This document shows positions 45,170 through 55,162 of a stretch of DNA of 64,000 nucleotides, piece by piece (position 1 is the stretch's first letter; each line of letters begins with the position of its first letter). A program made the position numbers and the translations under genes. This stretch comes from Streptomyces meridianus (GTDB lineage Bacteria > Actinomycetota > Actinomycetes > Streptomycetales > Streptomycetaceae): NCBI RefSeq assembly GCF_023703325.1, contig NZ_JAMQGM010000029.1, positions 124,001 through 188,000 on the forward strand, in the 5' to 3' direction. Below the pieces are notes generated by a model. It searched no databases and was not told the origin of the DNA. It was given only the letters and a program-made list of their open reading frames with translations.

Positions 45170-45989
45170 GTCCGTGCGCCGCGCCGTCCAGCAGGCGCTC
45201 CAGGACGACCGCGATGCCGTCCTCGTCGTTGGAGGCGGTGACCTCGTCGGCGACGGCCTTGAGGTCGTCGTGCGCGTTGGCCATGGCCACACCGCGCGCG
45301 GCCCACCCGAACATGGGCAGGTCGTTGGGCATGTCGCCGAAGGCGATCGTCCGTGCAGCCGGAACTCCCAGCCGGCGGGCGGCGAGTGACAGCCCGGTCG
45401 CCTTGCTCAGGCCCAGCGGCAGCATCTCGACGATGGTCTCGCCGGCCATCGTCACGCCCACCAGGTCGCCCGCGACCCGCTGGGCGGCCGCGGTGAGCTC
45501 GTCGTCCCCGAGTTCCGGGTGCTGGAGGTAGAGCTTCCCGAGCGGAGCCTGCCAGATCGCGTCGCGGCCGGGAACTGCCGTCGGGGGAATGCGACCGGCG
45601 AAGGTGTAGCCGGGCTCGCACAGGATCTCGCCGTCCAGGCCGTCGACGGCGGCGCCGAGCGCCACCCGGCCGACCTCGGCCTCGAGTTTGGCCACCGCGA
45701 GCTGTGCCACCTGCCGGTCGAGGGTGACGGAGGTCAGCAACCGGTGCTCACCGGCGTGGTAGACCTGCGCGCCCTGTCCGCAGACCGCCAGCCCCTGGTA
45801 GCCGAGGGCGTCCAGGACGTGCCGGGTCCGGGACGCCGGACGACCGGTGACGACGAGGTGGGCGGCGCCCGCCGCGGTGGCCGCGGCGAGCGCGTCACGG
45901 GACCGCTGCGAGACGGTGTCGTCGCTGCGCAGCAGTGTCCCGTCGAGGTCCGTGGCGATCAGGCCGAAGGGCAGGGCGGGCCCGGTCAC
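45156..45989 (-). CDS. Cof-type HAD phosphatase
   Basis: A 277-residue HAD-IIB phosphatase: [23 protein letters not shown], then [13 protein letters not shown] and AMANAHDD. It is a paralogue of 35498-36421. The GTG start at 45989 overlaps the serS stop as GTGA (45986-45989), so it is translationally coupled to serS. Substrate is unknown; a link to serine or aminoacylation is only suggested by position. Confidence 0.88.
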   Translation of the reverse strand: MTGPALPFGLIATDLDGTLLRSDDTVSQRSRDALAAATAAGAAHLVVTGRPASRTRHVLDALGYQGLAVCGQGAQVYHAGEHRLLTSVTLDRQVAQLAVAKLEAEVGRVALGAAVDGLDGEILCEPGYTFAGRIPPTAVPGRDAIWQAPLGKLYLQHPELGDDELTAAAQRVAGDLVGVTMAGETIVEMLPLGLSKATGLSLAARRLGVPAARTIAFGDMPNDLPMFGWAARGVAMANAHDDLKAVADEVTASNDEDGIAVVLERLLDGAAHGRARL

Positions 45990-47263
45990 TTCGCGACCGG
46001 CTCGAGCAGCTCGCGCCCGCCGAGGTAGGGGCGCAGCATCTCGGGCACCCGCACCGAGCCGTCCGCCTGCTGGTGGTTCTCCAGCAGGGCGACGATGGTC
46101 CGGGGCACGGCGCACAGGGTGCCGTTGAGGGTGGCGAGCGGGCGGATGTGCTTGCCGTCCCGCATCCGCACCGACAGCCGGCGGGCCTGGAACTCGTTGC
46201 AGTTGGAGGCCGAGGTGAGTTCGCGGTACTTGCCCTGGGCCGGGATCCACGCCTCGCAGTCGAACTTGCGCGAGGCGGACGCGCCCAGGTCGCCCGTCGC
46301 CACGTCGATCACGTGGAAGGGCAGTTCCAGGCCGGTGAGCCACTGCTTCTCCCAGTCGAGCAGGCGTTGGTGCTCCGCCTCGGCGTCCTCCGGCGTGACG
46401 TAGGAGAACATCTCGACCTTGTCGAACTGGTGGACGCGGAAGATGCCCCGGGTGTCCTTGCCGTAGGTGCCGGCCTCGCGCCGGAAGCACGGGGAGAACC
46501 CGGCGTAGCGCAGCGGCAGCCGGTCGGCCTCGACGATCTCGTCCATGTGGTAGGCAGCGAGCGGCACCTCGGAGGTTCCGACGAGGTAGTAGTCGTCCTT
46601 CTCGAGGTGGTAGACGTTCTCCGAGGCCTGGCCGAGGAAGCCGGTGCCCTCCATGGCGCGCGGCTTGACCAGCGCGGGAGTGAGCATGGGGGTGAAGCCC
46701 GCGGCGGTGGCCTGCGCGATCGCCGCGTTGACCAGGGCGAGTTCCAGCAGCGCGCCGACGCCGGTCAGGTAGTAGAAGCGGGAGCCGGACACCTTGGCGC
46801 CGCGTTCGACGTCGATCGCGCCGAGCAGCTGGCCGAGCTCCAGGTGGTCCTTGGGCTCGAAGCCCTCTGCGGCGAAGTCGCGCGGGCTGCCGACGGTCTC
46901 CAGGACGGTGAAGTCCTCCTCGCCGCCCACCGGGACGGCGGGGTGCACGAGGTTCCCGAGCTGCAGCGCGAGCCGCTGGGTCTCCTCGGCGGCCTCGTCC
47001 TGGTCGGCATCGGCTGCCTTGACCGCGGCGGAGAGTTCGCCGGCCTTGCGCAGCAGTTCGGCCTTCTCGTCGCCGGAAGCCTTGGGGATCAGCTTGCCGA
47101 GCGTCTTCTGCTCGGCGCGGAGCTCGTCGAAGCGGGAACCGGACGACCTGCGCCGCTCGTCGGCGGAGAGCAGGGCGTCGACGAGGCCGACGTCCTCTCC
47201 ACGGGCGCGCTGGGAGGCGCGGACACGGTCGGGGTCCTCACGGAGCAGGCGAAGGTCAATCAC
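45986..47263 (-). CDS. serS: Seryl-tRNA synthetase
   Basis: A 425-residue class II aminoacyl-tRNA synthetase that charges tRNA-Ser. The N-terminal coiled-coil arm (about 30-105) is followed by motif 2 [21 protein letters not shown] and motif 3 [16 protein letters not shown]. The start [12 protein letters not shown] is canonical. The HAD gene follows by a GTGA overlap. Upstream is a 605-base gap with DnaA boxes but no T-box leader that I recognise. Confidence 0.97.
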   Translation of the reverse strand: MIDLRLLREDPDRVRASQRARGEDVGLVDALLSADERRRSSGSRFDELRAEQKTLGKLIPKASGDEKAELLRKAGELSAAVKAADADQDEAAEETQRLALQLGNLVHPAVPVGGEEDFTVLETVGSPRDFAAEGFEPKDHLELGQLLGAIDVERGAKVSGSRFYYLTGVGALLELALVNAAIAQATAAGFTPMLTPALVKPRAMEGTGFLGQASENVYHLEKDDYYLVGTSEVPLAAYHMDEIVEADRLPLRYAGFSPCFRREAGTYGKDTRGIFRVHQFDKVEMFSYVTPEDAEAEHQRLLDWEKQWLTGLELPFHVIDVATGDLGASASRKFDCEAWIPAQGKYRELTSASNCNEFQARRLSVRMRDGKHIRPLATLNGTLCAVPRTIVALLENHQQADGSVRVPEMLRPYLGGRELLEPVAK

Positions 47264-47462
47264 CCCACCAGGTTACCGGGAGGAGGAGGTGCGGCGCGGA
47301 CCCGTTATTGCGCTTGGTCAATTTGACTGTTTTGCGGTAATTCGTGGAGGTGGAGTCTCATGTCCCGCCGCTCCGGCGTTTTCAGCGGAAGGGGGTCCGA
47401 TGTCCGGACGGGTGGACGGGAATCCCCGACTCCCTTGTGCAGGAACCCAGTTGAGCGGCTCG

Positions 47463-47781
47463 TTGTCCACAGACCTCTGAAGTCGGCGACTGGTTTTCCA
47501 CAGGCTGTGCGCAAGATCTGTGGAAGTCGGAAGAGATCGTTCCGCCGGCTTTTCGCTGGGCCATGAATTCCCTCGCGAAACCCCTCCCACACACTCTTTC
47601 GGGTGGGAATGTGGCGTCCCAAAGGGGTGATCGATGGCATTGCGATGACGAAGAGCCATCAGGGAGCTTAAGCGTCATCTGTGAGACATGAGGCCGTTTG
47701 TCAAGTTTGTCGCTTTTGCGTGTCGACTTGTCCCCAGTCGTGAGGCACGCTCTGTGGATAACTTTCCTCCCCTGTGGACAA
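47463..47781. other. DnaA-box cluster in the serS-pheA gap
   Basis: The 605-base gap between serS and pheA (47264-47868) holds at least five matches or near matches to the DnaA box: TTGTCCACA at 47463, TTTTCCACA at 47494, TTGTCCCCA at 47728, TGTGGATAA at 47753 and TGTGGACAA at 47773; TGTGGAAGT at 47519 is weaker. The gap is A+T-richer than its flanks. It is not oriC, as dnaA and dnaN are absent, but may bind or titrate DnaA. It must also contain the serS promoter. No gene seen. Confidence 0.65.
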
Positions 47782-47868
47782 CGTAGATCCGGGCAGGTCG
47801 CAGCCCTGCACAGCGGGCGTCCTCGGCTGCTCTCGGCGGCCCGCACCGGCGTCCGCCGCGGCGGGGGA

Positions 47869-48804
47869 TCAGCCCCGCCCGTCCAGGCAGCGCGCAAGCC
47901 AGTCCGCCGCGGCCGTGAACTCCTGGTCCGACGTCCCGGGACGCAGCGCCGGCATCTCCTGCTCCTCCACTCCGGCCCGGGGGTAGGAGCCGAGGAACCG
48001 CACCTTCGGGCAGATCCGCTTCAGCCCCATCAGCGCCTCGCTGACCCGCAGATCGGTGATGTGCCCCTCGCAGTCCACGGAGAAGCAGTACCGGCCGATG
48101 CCCTCGCCCGTCGGCCGCGATTCGATGCGCATCAGGTTGACGCCCCGCGCCGAGTACTCCTGCAGCAGCTCCAGCAGAGCCCCCGGGTGGTCGTCCCCCA
48201 GCCAGATCACGACGGACGTCCGGTCCGCCCCCGTCCGGGCCGCCGGCCGGGCGGGCCTGCCCACCAGGACGAAACGGGTCTCCGCGTTCTGCGCGTCGTG
48301 GATGTCGGTGACCAGGGGCTCCAGCCCGTACCGAACCGCCGCGAACTCGCCCGCGAACGCCGCGTCGTACCGGCCCTCCTGCACCAGCCGGGCCCCGTCC
48401 GCGTTCGAGGCCGCCGACTCCCACTGGGCATCGGGCAGGTTCCGGGCCAGCCACTTGCGTACCTGGGGCTGGGCGACCGGGTGCCCCGTCACCGTCTTGA
48501 CGTCCGCCAGCTGAACGCCCGGCCGGGCCAGGAGGGCGAAGGCGATCGGCAGCAGGACCTCGCGGTAGATCATCAGCGGCGTACCGGTGGCGAGCTCGTC
48601 GAGCGTGGCAGTGACGCCGCCCTCGACGGAATTCTCGATCGGCACGAGCGCACCGCCGGCCTCCCCCGAGCGCACGGCGTCCAGCGCCGCGGGCACCGAC
48701 AGCATCGGCACCAGTTCCCGGGTGGCCGCCTCCGGCAGGGTCCGCAGTGCTGCCTCGGTGAACGTGCCCTCGGGCCCGAGATACGTGTAACGGCTGGCCG
48801 ACAT
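47869..48804 (-). CDS. pheA: Prephenate dehydratase
   Basis: PheA converts prephenate to phenylpyruvate in phenylalanine synthesis. The 311-residue protein starts MSASRYTYLGPEGTFTEAAL, has the catalytic VPIENSVEGGV and a TRF motif (AETRFVLVG), and a C-terminal ACT regulatory domain with GALLELLQ and NLMRIESRPT. Feedback by phenylalanine is expected from the ACT domain. ATG 48804 is preceded by AGAAGGAG. Confidence 0.95.
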   Translation of the reverse strand: MSASRYTYLGPEGTFTEAALRTLPEAATRELVPMLSVPAALDAVRSGEAGGALVPIENSVEGGVTATLDELATGTPLMIYREVLLPIAFALLARPGVQLADVKTVTGHPVAQPQVRKWLARNLPDAQWESAASNADGARLVQEGRYDAAFAGEFAAVRYGLEPLVTDIHDAQNAETRFVLVGRPARPAARTGADRTSVVIWLGDDHPGALLELLQEYSARGVNLMRIESRPTGEGIGRYCFSVDCEGHITDLRVSEALMGLKRICPKVRFLGSYPRAGVEEQEMPALRPGTSDQEFTAAADWLARCLDGRG

Positions 48805-48996
48805 GGTGCGTGGCTCCTTCTCGCGACGGCACGGCGGGGCTTCGGCCCGTGGCCGGGCTCCGTCTCCCGTCACCCTACCGACGGAGGGTGGACAGTTCCC
48901 CGGCGTCCGGCCGGCGGACGCCCCACCCTGCCGGTGCTTCGATTGTCCGTCTGCGCCGTCCGTACGTTTGCACGGGTCCGCAGTGCGCGGCCCCGG

Positions 48997-50223
48997 TCAG
49001 CTCTCCAACAGGCGCTGACCCACGTACTCGCCCGGCGCCGCGCCCCCCGGCACCGCGAACAGCGCGCTCGCCTCGTGCCGGATGAACCGGGACAGCGCGT
49101 CGCCGCGGTCCAGCTTGCGCTGGACCGGCACGAACCCGGTGAGCGGATCGGACTGCCAGCAGACGAACAGCAGGCCGGCATCCGGAGCGCCGTCCTCGCG
49201 CAGCCCGTCGTGGAACGAGAACGGACGGCGCAGCATCGCCGCGCCGCCGTTGGTCTCGGGCGCGGAGACCCGGGCGTGCGCGTTCGCCGGAACGAGGAGA
49301 CGCCCCGCGGCGTCCCTGCGGTCGAGGTCCACCGGCGTCGTCTCGTGTCCGCCGGACAGCGGAGCACCGTCCTGCTTCCGCCGCCCGATGACCTTCTCCT
49401 GCTCGGGCGCGGGCAGTTCGTCCCAGTCGTCCAACAGCATCCGGATGCGCCGCACCACCGCGTACGAGCCGTGCGCCATCCACGCCGGATCGCCGCCCGG
49501 GGGGACGAAGATCCGCCGGTCGAAGTCCTTCTCGCCCGGCTTCGGATTGTTGGTGCCGTCCACCTGGCCCATCAGGTTGCGGGTCGTCATCGGCCGGGCC
49601 GTGGCCCCCGGCGTGCGGTTGAAGCCGTTCATCTGCCAGCGCACCCGGGCCGAGTCCCCGGTCTGCTTCTGCAGTGCGCGCAGCGCGTCGAAGGCGACCA
49701 GGGGGTCGTCCGCGCCGATCTGCAGCCAGAGGTCGCCGTTGCTGCGGCCGGCGTCGAGGGCGTCGGAGGAGAAGTCGGGCAGCGGATCCAGGGCCGTGGG
49801 CCGCCGGTCCGCCAGGCCGGTCCGGTCGAAGAACGTACGGCCGAAGCCGAACGTCACGGTCAGCGACGCGGGACCGGCGTCGCGCGCGGCGTCCGTCGTC
49901 CCGTCCGCGGAGCGGCCCGCCGCGAGCCGCTCGGCCGTCCGGGACCAGCGGCGCAGCAGCGCCGCCGCCCCCGTGCGGCCGGTGCCGGGCGCAAGATCGA
50001 AGGCGACGAGATGGCCGCGCGCCTGCATCGGGGTGGTGATCCCCGCCTGGTGCCGGCCGTGGAAGGCCACCGCGGTGGAGCCGACGGTGGCCAGCGCCGT
50101 GACGTCGTCCTGGGCGACCGCGGCGCCCATGAAACCGCCGCCGGCCCCGGCCGCGAGACCCGCGGCTCCCGCCGCGCCCGCGGTACCGAGCAGTCGTCGT
50201 CTGGAGAGATGCTGTTCCGTCAT
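48997..50223 (-). CDS. Tat-exported DyP-type peroxidase
   Basis: A 408-residue dye-decolourising peroxidase with a twin-arginine signal (SRRRLLGTAG, about 7-16). The DyP signature is GQVDGTNNP with its distal Asp, and the proximal haem His is in MAHGSYAVVRRIRM. It acts outside the membrane. It is the last gene of a copper-handling operon; its ATG overlaps the CopC-CopD stop by one base, and DyP enzymes in Streptomyces are linked to copper and GlxA maturation, which fits this location. Confidence 0.92.
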   Translation of the reverse strand: MTEQHLSRRRLLGTAGAAGAAGLAAGAGGGFMGAAVAQDDVTALATVGSTAVAFHGRHQAGITTPMQARGHLVAFDLAPGTGRTGAAALLRRWSRTAERLAAGRSADGTTDAARDAGPASLTVTFGFGRTFFDRTGLADRRPTALDPLPDFSSDALDAGRSNGDLWLQIGADDPLVAFDALRALQKQTGDSARVRWQMNGFNRTPGATARPMTTRNLMGQVDGTNNPKPGEKDFDRRIFVPPGGDPAWMAHGSYAVVRRIRMLLDDWDELPAPEQEKVIGRRKQDGAPLSGGHETTPVDLDRRDAAGRLLVPANAHARVSAPETNGGAAMLRRPFSFHDGLREDGAPDAGLLFVCWQSDPLTGFVPVQRKLDRGDALSRFIRHEASALFAVPGGAAPGEYVGQRLLES

Positions 50224-52172
50224 CAGCCGATCTTCACGTTCTCGGTCCTGGTCACCTGGTCGATGTCGGAGGTCCGCACGGTGACGTCCATCCGCCACGT
50301 GCCGGACGTCGGCAGCTGCACGTCCGTCGCGGTCCAGTGCCCGGCCTCGAACCGCGTCGGGCGGACCCGCAGCGGCCCGATGCCCTTCGACTCCAGTGTG
50401 AAGGAGACCCGGATCTCGGCCGCGTCCAGGGGCCGCCCGCCCGGCCCGGTCGTCCGGATGTGCAGCGTGTTGGCACCCGCGGTCGCAGGTTCGATGTCGA
50501 TCCCGGCGGTGCCCTTGCCGCCGGGTCCGCCGGTGTCGAAGGCGACGGTCGCCGAGACCGGCTGCTCGACCGGAGCCGCTGCCGCTCCGGCGCGCGCCGC
50601 CTCCTCGGTGCGCGCCGGCTCCGTGCCCGTGAGCAGTGTGGTCACCGCCAACAGGACCGCGGCGACGGCCACTTCGGCGAGCACGGAGCGTCGCAGCCCG
50701 GACCGGGCCGGGTCGGCGTCGCGCTCCCGCCGCTCCCGGGCGTGTGCGACGGCCGCCCGCTGCCGGGCCAGTTGGGCCGCGCGCTCCGGATCGGCGGGGA
50801 CCGTCACCGGCTCCTCGGCGGGAACCGGGTCCGGAGCCGCATCGCCCCGCTTCGCCGCCGCGCTGCCGGTGGTGTCGTCCGCCTCGCCGAGCAGCGCCGT
50901 CCAGCGACGTGAGCACCAGGCCGCCCCGAGCAGCACCAGGACCGAGCCGATCTTGAGCATGAGCAGCCGGCCGTAGGCGGTGGTGACGAGGGCGTCCCAC
51001 GAGCCGACCTGACGCCAGGACTGGTAGGCGCCGGTGAGGACCAGCACCACAACGCTGCCGAACGCGAGCCGCGAGAACCGCCGCACCGCCGTCCGGTCCA
51101 CCGCGGGCCCCCGGCGCAGTGCGGCGAGGAGCGTCGCGAGTCCGCCCAGCCAGACCGCGACGGCCAGCAGATGGACGACGTCGACGGGCATGGCCACCCC
51201 CGTCTGCAGACCGGCCGACGCGTGCTCGGCCAGGGCCCAGGTCGACGCCAGACCCACCGCGACCACCGAGCCGCCGATGCCGAGCCCGAAGGCCAGGTCC
51301 CGGACCTCGCCGTCCGCGGACGGGTCGTCGTCCGCCGTGGCGGTCCGGCGGGCGTAGGCACCGAACAGCACGGCGACGAACAGCCCGGCGACCGCGAGCA
51401 GCAGCAGCCGGGAGGCGAGGGCGGTGCCCGTCCGGGTCTCCAGTACGGCCGGCAGCGCGCCCGGCTCGAGGACGTCCCGGAGCCGGCCCGAGTCCGTGTA
51501 CGGGTGGCGCAGCAGGAGCAGCGCGATCGTGCCCGTGGCCAGGGCCGACCACCCGGCCAGGACCACGCGCTGCACGGCGCGTACCGACGCCGCGCGCGGC
51601 CGGCACGCCAGGACGAACACGCTGCCGCCGACGAGCAGGACGAATCCGCCGTACGAGAGGTACCGGGCGATCCCGTAGAGCATGCCGACGGGCCCGCCCC
51701 CGGCCTCCTGCCCGGGCACCTGCGCCGAGGTCTTCGACGGCGCGCCGACGGAGAAGGTGAACGCGCCTCCGACGGGGTGGCCGTCGGCCGAGACCGCCTT
51801 CCAGACCACCGTGAAGGTGCCGTCGGGGAGCCCGGGGTGCAGGGGTGCAGCGACGCGGACCGTGCTGCCCCGGCCCAGGTCACGCACCTTTCCGGTGTCC
51901 ACGCGCTTGCCCTGCGGGTCCAGGACGCGGACGGCGCCGTCCGACATCGCGACCTTTTCGGAGAAGGTCAGCGTGACCTGCTCCGGCGCGCTGCCGAGCA
52001 CCGCCCCCTGCCGCGGGTCGCTCGCGGTCAGCGCCGCGTGCGCCGAAGCAGGAGCGGCGCCGGCCAGCAGCGCACCGGTCAGCGCACCGAGCAGCGCGGC
52101 GGCGGCGAGCAGGACGCGTGCCGCCCCCGGGGCGGTGAGGCGGCGTTCGGGTGGGGGCACTGCGCGGGGCAC
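50223..52172 (-). CDS. CopC-CopD fusion copper protein
   Basis: A 649-residue fusion. After the signal peptide (cleavage near ASAHAAL) comes a CopC domain whose mature N-terminal His and later His (ADGHPVGGAF) can bind Cu(II). Eight or so CopD membrane helices follow (about 165-440), then a charged linker and a C-terminal YtkA-like beta domain. It is expected to take up or store copper at the membrane. It sits between the PCuAC and DyP genes in the same operon. Confidence 0.9.
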   Translation of the reverse strand: MPRAVPPPERRLTAPGAARVLLAAAALLGALTGALLAGAAPASAHAALTASDPRQGAVLGSAPEQVTLTFSEKVAMSDGAVRVLDPQGKRVDTGKVRDLGRGSTVRVAAPLHPGLPDGTFTVVWKAVSADGHPVGGAFTFSVGAPSKTSAQVPGQEAGGGPVGMLYGIARYLSYGGFVLLVGGSVFVLACRPRAASVRAVQRVVLAGWSALATGTIALLLLRHPYTDSGRLRDVLEPGALPAVLETRTGTALASRLLLLAVAGLFVAVLFGAYARRTATADDDPSADGEVRDLAFGLGIGGSVVAVGLASTWALAEHASAGLQTGVAMPVDVVHLLAVAVWLGGLATLLAALRRGPAVDRTAVRRFSRLAFGSVVVLVLTGAYQSWRQVGSWDALVTTAYGRLLMLKIGSVLVLLGAAWCSRRWTALLGEADDTTGSAAAKRGDAAPDPVPAEEPVTVPADPERAAQLARQRAAVAHARERRERDADPARSGLRRSVLAEVAVAAVLLAVTTLLTGTEPARTEEAARAGAAAAPVEQPVSATVAFDTGGPGGKGTAGIDIEPATAGANTLHIRTTGPGGRPLDAAEIRVSFTLESKGIGPLRVRPTRFEAGHWTATDVQLPTSGTWRMDVTVRTSDIDQVTRTENVKIG

Positions 52173-52184
52173 GACGTCAGTCCC

Positions 52185-52622
52185 TCATTTCCGCGGCTGG
52201 TAGTTGGTGGCCTCGACGGGCACCTTCAGCTTCACCGGACCGCTCCTGGCGAAGTGAAGCACCAGCGTCACGGTCTCACCCCGCACGGGCCGGTGGTCGA
52301 GGTCCATCAGCATGAGGTGGTTGCCGCCCCGTTCGAGCCGGAGTTCGCCGCCGGCGGGGACCGGCAGGGAGCCGACGGGCTTCATGGTGGCGCCGGCCGC
52401 CCGGTGCATGCGGACGTCGTCGGAGATGTCGCTGGTGACCGAGGTGAGCCGGTCCGCGGCGTCACCGGTGTTGCGCACGGTCACATAACCACTGGCCATG
52501 TCGGCCATCGGCGGCTGCGGTACGTAGGCGCCGCGCGGCTCCAGATCCGGGCCGTCCGACGCGCACCCGGCCAGGGTGGCGCAGCCGATCAGTACGAGTC
52601 CGGCGAGGGCGCGGCGGTTCAC
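52185..52622 (-). CDS. PCu(A)C copper chaperone lipoprotein
   Basis: A 145-residue lipoprotein with lipobox LAGC (Cys20) and the PCuAC copper motif: MHR, then MKPVG about nine residues on, and HLMLM near 105. Such chaperones deliver Cu(I) to the CuA or CuB centre of cytochrome oxidase. The GTG at 52622 overlaps the SCO1 stop as GTGA, consistent with joint work in oxidase assembly. Confidence 0.92.
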   Translation of the reverse strand: MNRRALAGLVLIGCATLAGCASDGPDLEPRGAYVPQPPMADMASGYVTVRNTGDAADRLTSVTSDISDDVRMHRAAGATMKPVGSLPVPAGGELRLERGGNHLMLMDLDHRPVRGETVTLVLHFARSGPVKLKVPVEATNYQPRK

Positions 52623-53269
52623 GGCGTGGCCCCCTTGACGATCTTCGGGAGGTCCTCGGCGTAGTCGCCCGCGGTGGCGTCCTCGCCGTACAGCACGTGT
52701 GCCTTGTCGTCCTTCGGGGAGAACGCGAGGACCTGGGCGCCGTGGGTGGAAACGATCTCCCCGCCCTTGCCCTTCTCGGGCGGCGAGATGCCGATGCCGA
52801 CGCTGCGCGCGGCGGCCTGGATGTCCTTGAAGTCACCGGTGAGCCCGACGAAGGACGGGTCGCCGGCGCCGCGCAGCCACGAGCCGAGACGCTTCGGGGT
52901 GTCCCGTTCGGGGTCGGAGGTGACGAACACGACCTGGAGCTTCTCGCGCTCCGCGGGGCTGAGCTTCTTGCGCGCGATGGCGATGTTGCTGACCGTCAGC
53001 GGACAGACGTCCGGGCAGTTGGTGTAGCCGAAGTAGAGGAGGGTCGGGCGGCCTTTGGTGCGCTCGGCGAAGTCGTACTTCTTGCCGTGCGTGTCGGTCA
53101 GGACCAGTTCGGGCTTCTCGAAGGGCCGGTCGAGGACGGTGGCGGCCTTCTCGCTGCCCGCGGTGCCGGAGACGACGGGCTGCTTGCCGTCGTCCCCGCC
53201 ACCGCAGGCGGAGAGGGCCAGCGCCGCCGCCGCGACGAGCGCGGCGGCGGACAGGCGGTTGGTGCGCAT
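52619..53269 (-). CDS. SCO1/SenC copper chaperone
   Basis: A 216-residue lipoprotein (lipobox LSAC) with a thioredoxin fold. The copper ligands are CPDVC in YTNCPDVCPLT and the distal His in VSTHGAQV. It helps to metallate cytochrome c oxidase. The start MRTNRLSAAAL at 53269 is the first with a signal peptide; a longer frame upstream lacks one. Confidence 0.94.
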   Translation of the reverse strand: MRTNRLSAAALVAAAALALSACGGGDDGKQPVVSGTAGSEKAATVLDRPFEKPELVLTDTHGKKYDFAERTKGRPTLLYFGYTNCPDVCPLTVSNIAIARKKLSPAEREKLQVVFVTSDPERDTPKRLGSWLRGAGDPSFVGLTGDFKDIQAAARSVGIGISPPEKGKGGEIVSTHGAQVLAFSPKDDKAHVLYGEDATAGDYAEDLPKIVKGATP

Positions 53270-53306
53270 GGGAAGGGGATTCCTCGGGTCGGGGTACGGA
53301 GCGGGG

Positions 53307-54056
53307 TCAGGCCGAGCGGCGGCGGGACAGCAGGGCCACGACGAGTCCGGCGACACCGGCGGCGAGACCGAGCCCGCCGAGGACGCGGGCGGTGGTGTCA
53401 CCGGTGCCGGACTCGGCCGCGAGCTCGGAGTGGCCGGCGTCGGAGTTCTGCGCATCGGCCTTGCCGGCGTCCTCCGCCCCGCCGTGGCTGTGCCCGCCCG
53501 CGCCCTCGGCGGGCTCGCTCAGACGGAGTACCGGGGCCGGGTTCTCCGGCTCGGAGCCGTCTTTCGCGGGCTCCTCGATCCAGCGCACGACCTCCTTGTT
53601 GTCGTACGTCTGGAGGGCCTTGAACACGAGCCGGTCGGCGTCCTCGGGCAGTTGCCCCACGGAGAGCGGGAACTCCTGGAAGGTGCCCGGCTCGACCTTG
53701 CCGCCTGTCCAGGTCACCTTCGTGACGGCTTCGTCGATCTTCTCGCCGTGCATCTCGAGGGGCTTGTCCAGCTTGGACCTGGTGACGTCGACGTCCCAGC
53801 CCGGCACCGGCTTCGGCATGACGGACGCCAGCGGGTGGTCGGCCGGCATGGTCACCTCGAGCTTCACGGTGGAGGCGTTGTCGCGCTCGTTGGGGACCTT
53901 GAAGGCGATGGTGCTGTAGCCGCCCTTCTCGGCTTCGCCCGGCTGCACGCTGACGTGCGCGAGGGCGGGGGCCGCGGTGAGCAGGAGGGCGGCCGCGGCG
54001 GTGGCGCCGACGACGGCGGCACGGCGGCGGGGGAAACGATGACGCAATGCAGTCAT
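53307..54056 (-). CDS. YcnI / DUF1775 copper-binding protein
   Basis: A 249-residue exported protein: signal peptide, mature N-terminus AHVSVQPGEA whose His is the copper ligand of the YcnI family, a DUF1775 beta-sandwich and a C-terminal membrane anchor followed by RRR. A His/Asp-rich linker precedes the anchor. It is the first clear gene of the copper operon. Family role is copper binding at the cell surface. Confidence 0.92.
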   Translation of the reverse strand: MTALRHRFPRRRAAVVGATAAAALLLTAAPALAHVSVQPGEAEKGGYSTIAFKVPNERDNASTVKLEVTMPADHPLASVMPKPVPGWDVDVTRSKLDKPLEMHGEKIDEAVTKVTWTGGKVEPGTFQEFPLSVGQLPEDADRLVFKALQTYDNKEVVRWIEEPAKDGSEPENPAPVLRLSEPAEGAGGHSHGGAEDAGKADAQNSDAGHSELAAESGTGDTTARVLGGLGLAAGVAGLVVALLSRRRSA

Positions 54057-54157
54057 GACGGAAATGCTCCAAGTCGGATGGATGAACCGGGGTGCGATGG
54101 CGCGTACGGGACCGCGCGACGGCTCCCCGCCCGTGCATCCGATGGGAGAGCGCCGCG

Positions 54158-54940
54158 TCAGGCCGCCAGGGCGAAGCGCGGCGGGCCGCGTCGCGCGACA
54201 CTGTGGTCCAGCTCCGTGGAGCCCGGACCGGTCCGGTTCCGGGAGCGCACGAGGGGGGCCCGGGGGAGCGTCGCCGGCGTGCCCGGCAGGCCCGCTCGCA
54301 CCGAGTGCAGCAGCGTGACGGCGGCACGCAGGGAACGTGCGAGCGCCTGTTCGGCCACCGAACCGGCCGAGAGCCCGATGAGCCGCACGAGTGCGGCATC
54401 GCCCCGGCTCAGCAGCAGACCGAGCACGACCGCGGCGAGCAGGTGGCCGAGGAGCATCGGCAGCGACGGCAGCAGGGACGAGGACAGCGCGTCATGGGCT
54501 GCGGAACCGTGTCCGCCGGGTCCGCCGTGCGCGGACGGGTCGATACCCGCCGCGTGCACGATCCGCCGTGCCTCTGCGGCACTCGGCGGGACAGGCCCGT
54601 CGTTGCAGGTGATCCGGGCGGCCAGGGCGACCGTGCGGCCGGAGGCGCCGGTCCGCGGCGGTGCGGCGCAGTAGTGCTGGGCAAGGCCGAAGAGCAGGTG
54701 CAGGGCCGCCTGTCCGAGCGCGAGTCCGGCGGCGACGCCGGGCACCGAACGCCCCCGGCCCGCCAACGGTCCCGCCGCGGCGAGGACCACGGCGAACCCG
54801 GCGGCCAGGGTCCACATCGGCAGCGGTCGACCCGAACCCACGGCGTGCCCGGCCGCGGACAGCACGACGCAGACCGCGGTGAACATCGCGGCCCTCAGCA
54901 GTCGCGGACCGGCGCTGACGCGCGCGACGGGCACATGCAT
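54158..54940 (-). CDS. Polytopic membrane protein near the copper operon
   Basis: A 260-residue protein with about six hydrophobic segments and a loop containing the HYCAAPPRTG region and His/Gly-rich HGGPGGHGSAAHD (about 138-150), which could bind metal. I do not know the family. It is 101 bases upstream of the YcnI gene in the same direction, so it may be the first gene of the copper operon. Confidence 0.72.
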   Translation of the reverse strand: MHVPVARVSAGPRLLRAAMFTAVCVVLSAAGHAVGSGRPLPMWTLAAGFAVVLAAAGPLAGRGRSVPGVAAGLALGQAALHLLFGLAQHYCAAPPRTGASGRTVALAARITCNDGPVPPSAAEARRIVHAAGIDPSAHGGPGGHGSAAHDALSSSLLPSLPMLLGHLLAAVVLGLLLSRGDAALVRLIGLSAGSVAEQALARSLRAAVTLLHSVRAGLPGTPATLPRAPLVRSRNRTGPGSTELDHSVARRGPPRFALAA

Positions 54941-55162
54941 GGCTGCGCCATCATCCCATCGGCGCTCCCCCGCGGGTACGGCAGGGAGGGGTTCGCGTGT
55001 CCCGTCAGGGGGCGCACGGGGGCACGCGGCGCGTCCTCTTACACCGGCGTACCGATGTCCGACATCCGCCGATCGGGCGTAGCCGCACGTTTTCGACGCT
55101 TACGGGGAGGGGCGGGTGGCAATACGTAACGGTAGTCGAGGTGCAGCCGGGAGGCCGGGAGC

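Noticed and set aside
47264..47868. The serS-pheA gap as oriC
   Set aside because: dnaA, dnaN and the ~19-box array of Streptomyces oriC are absent; only five or six boxes are present.
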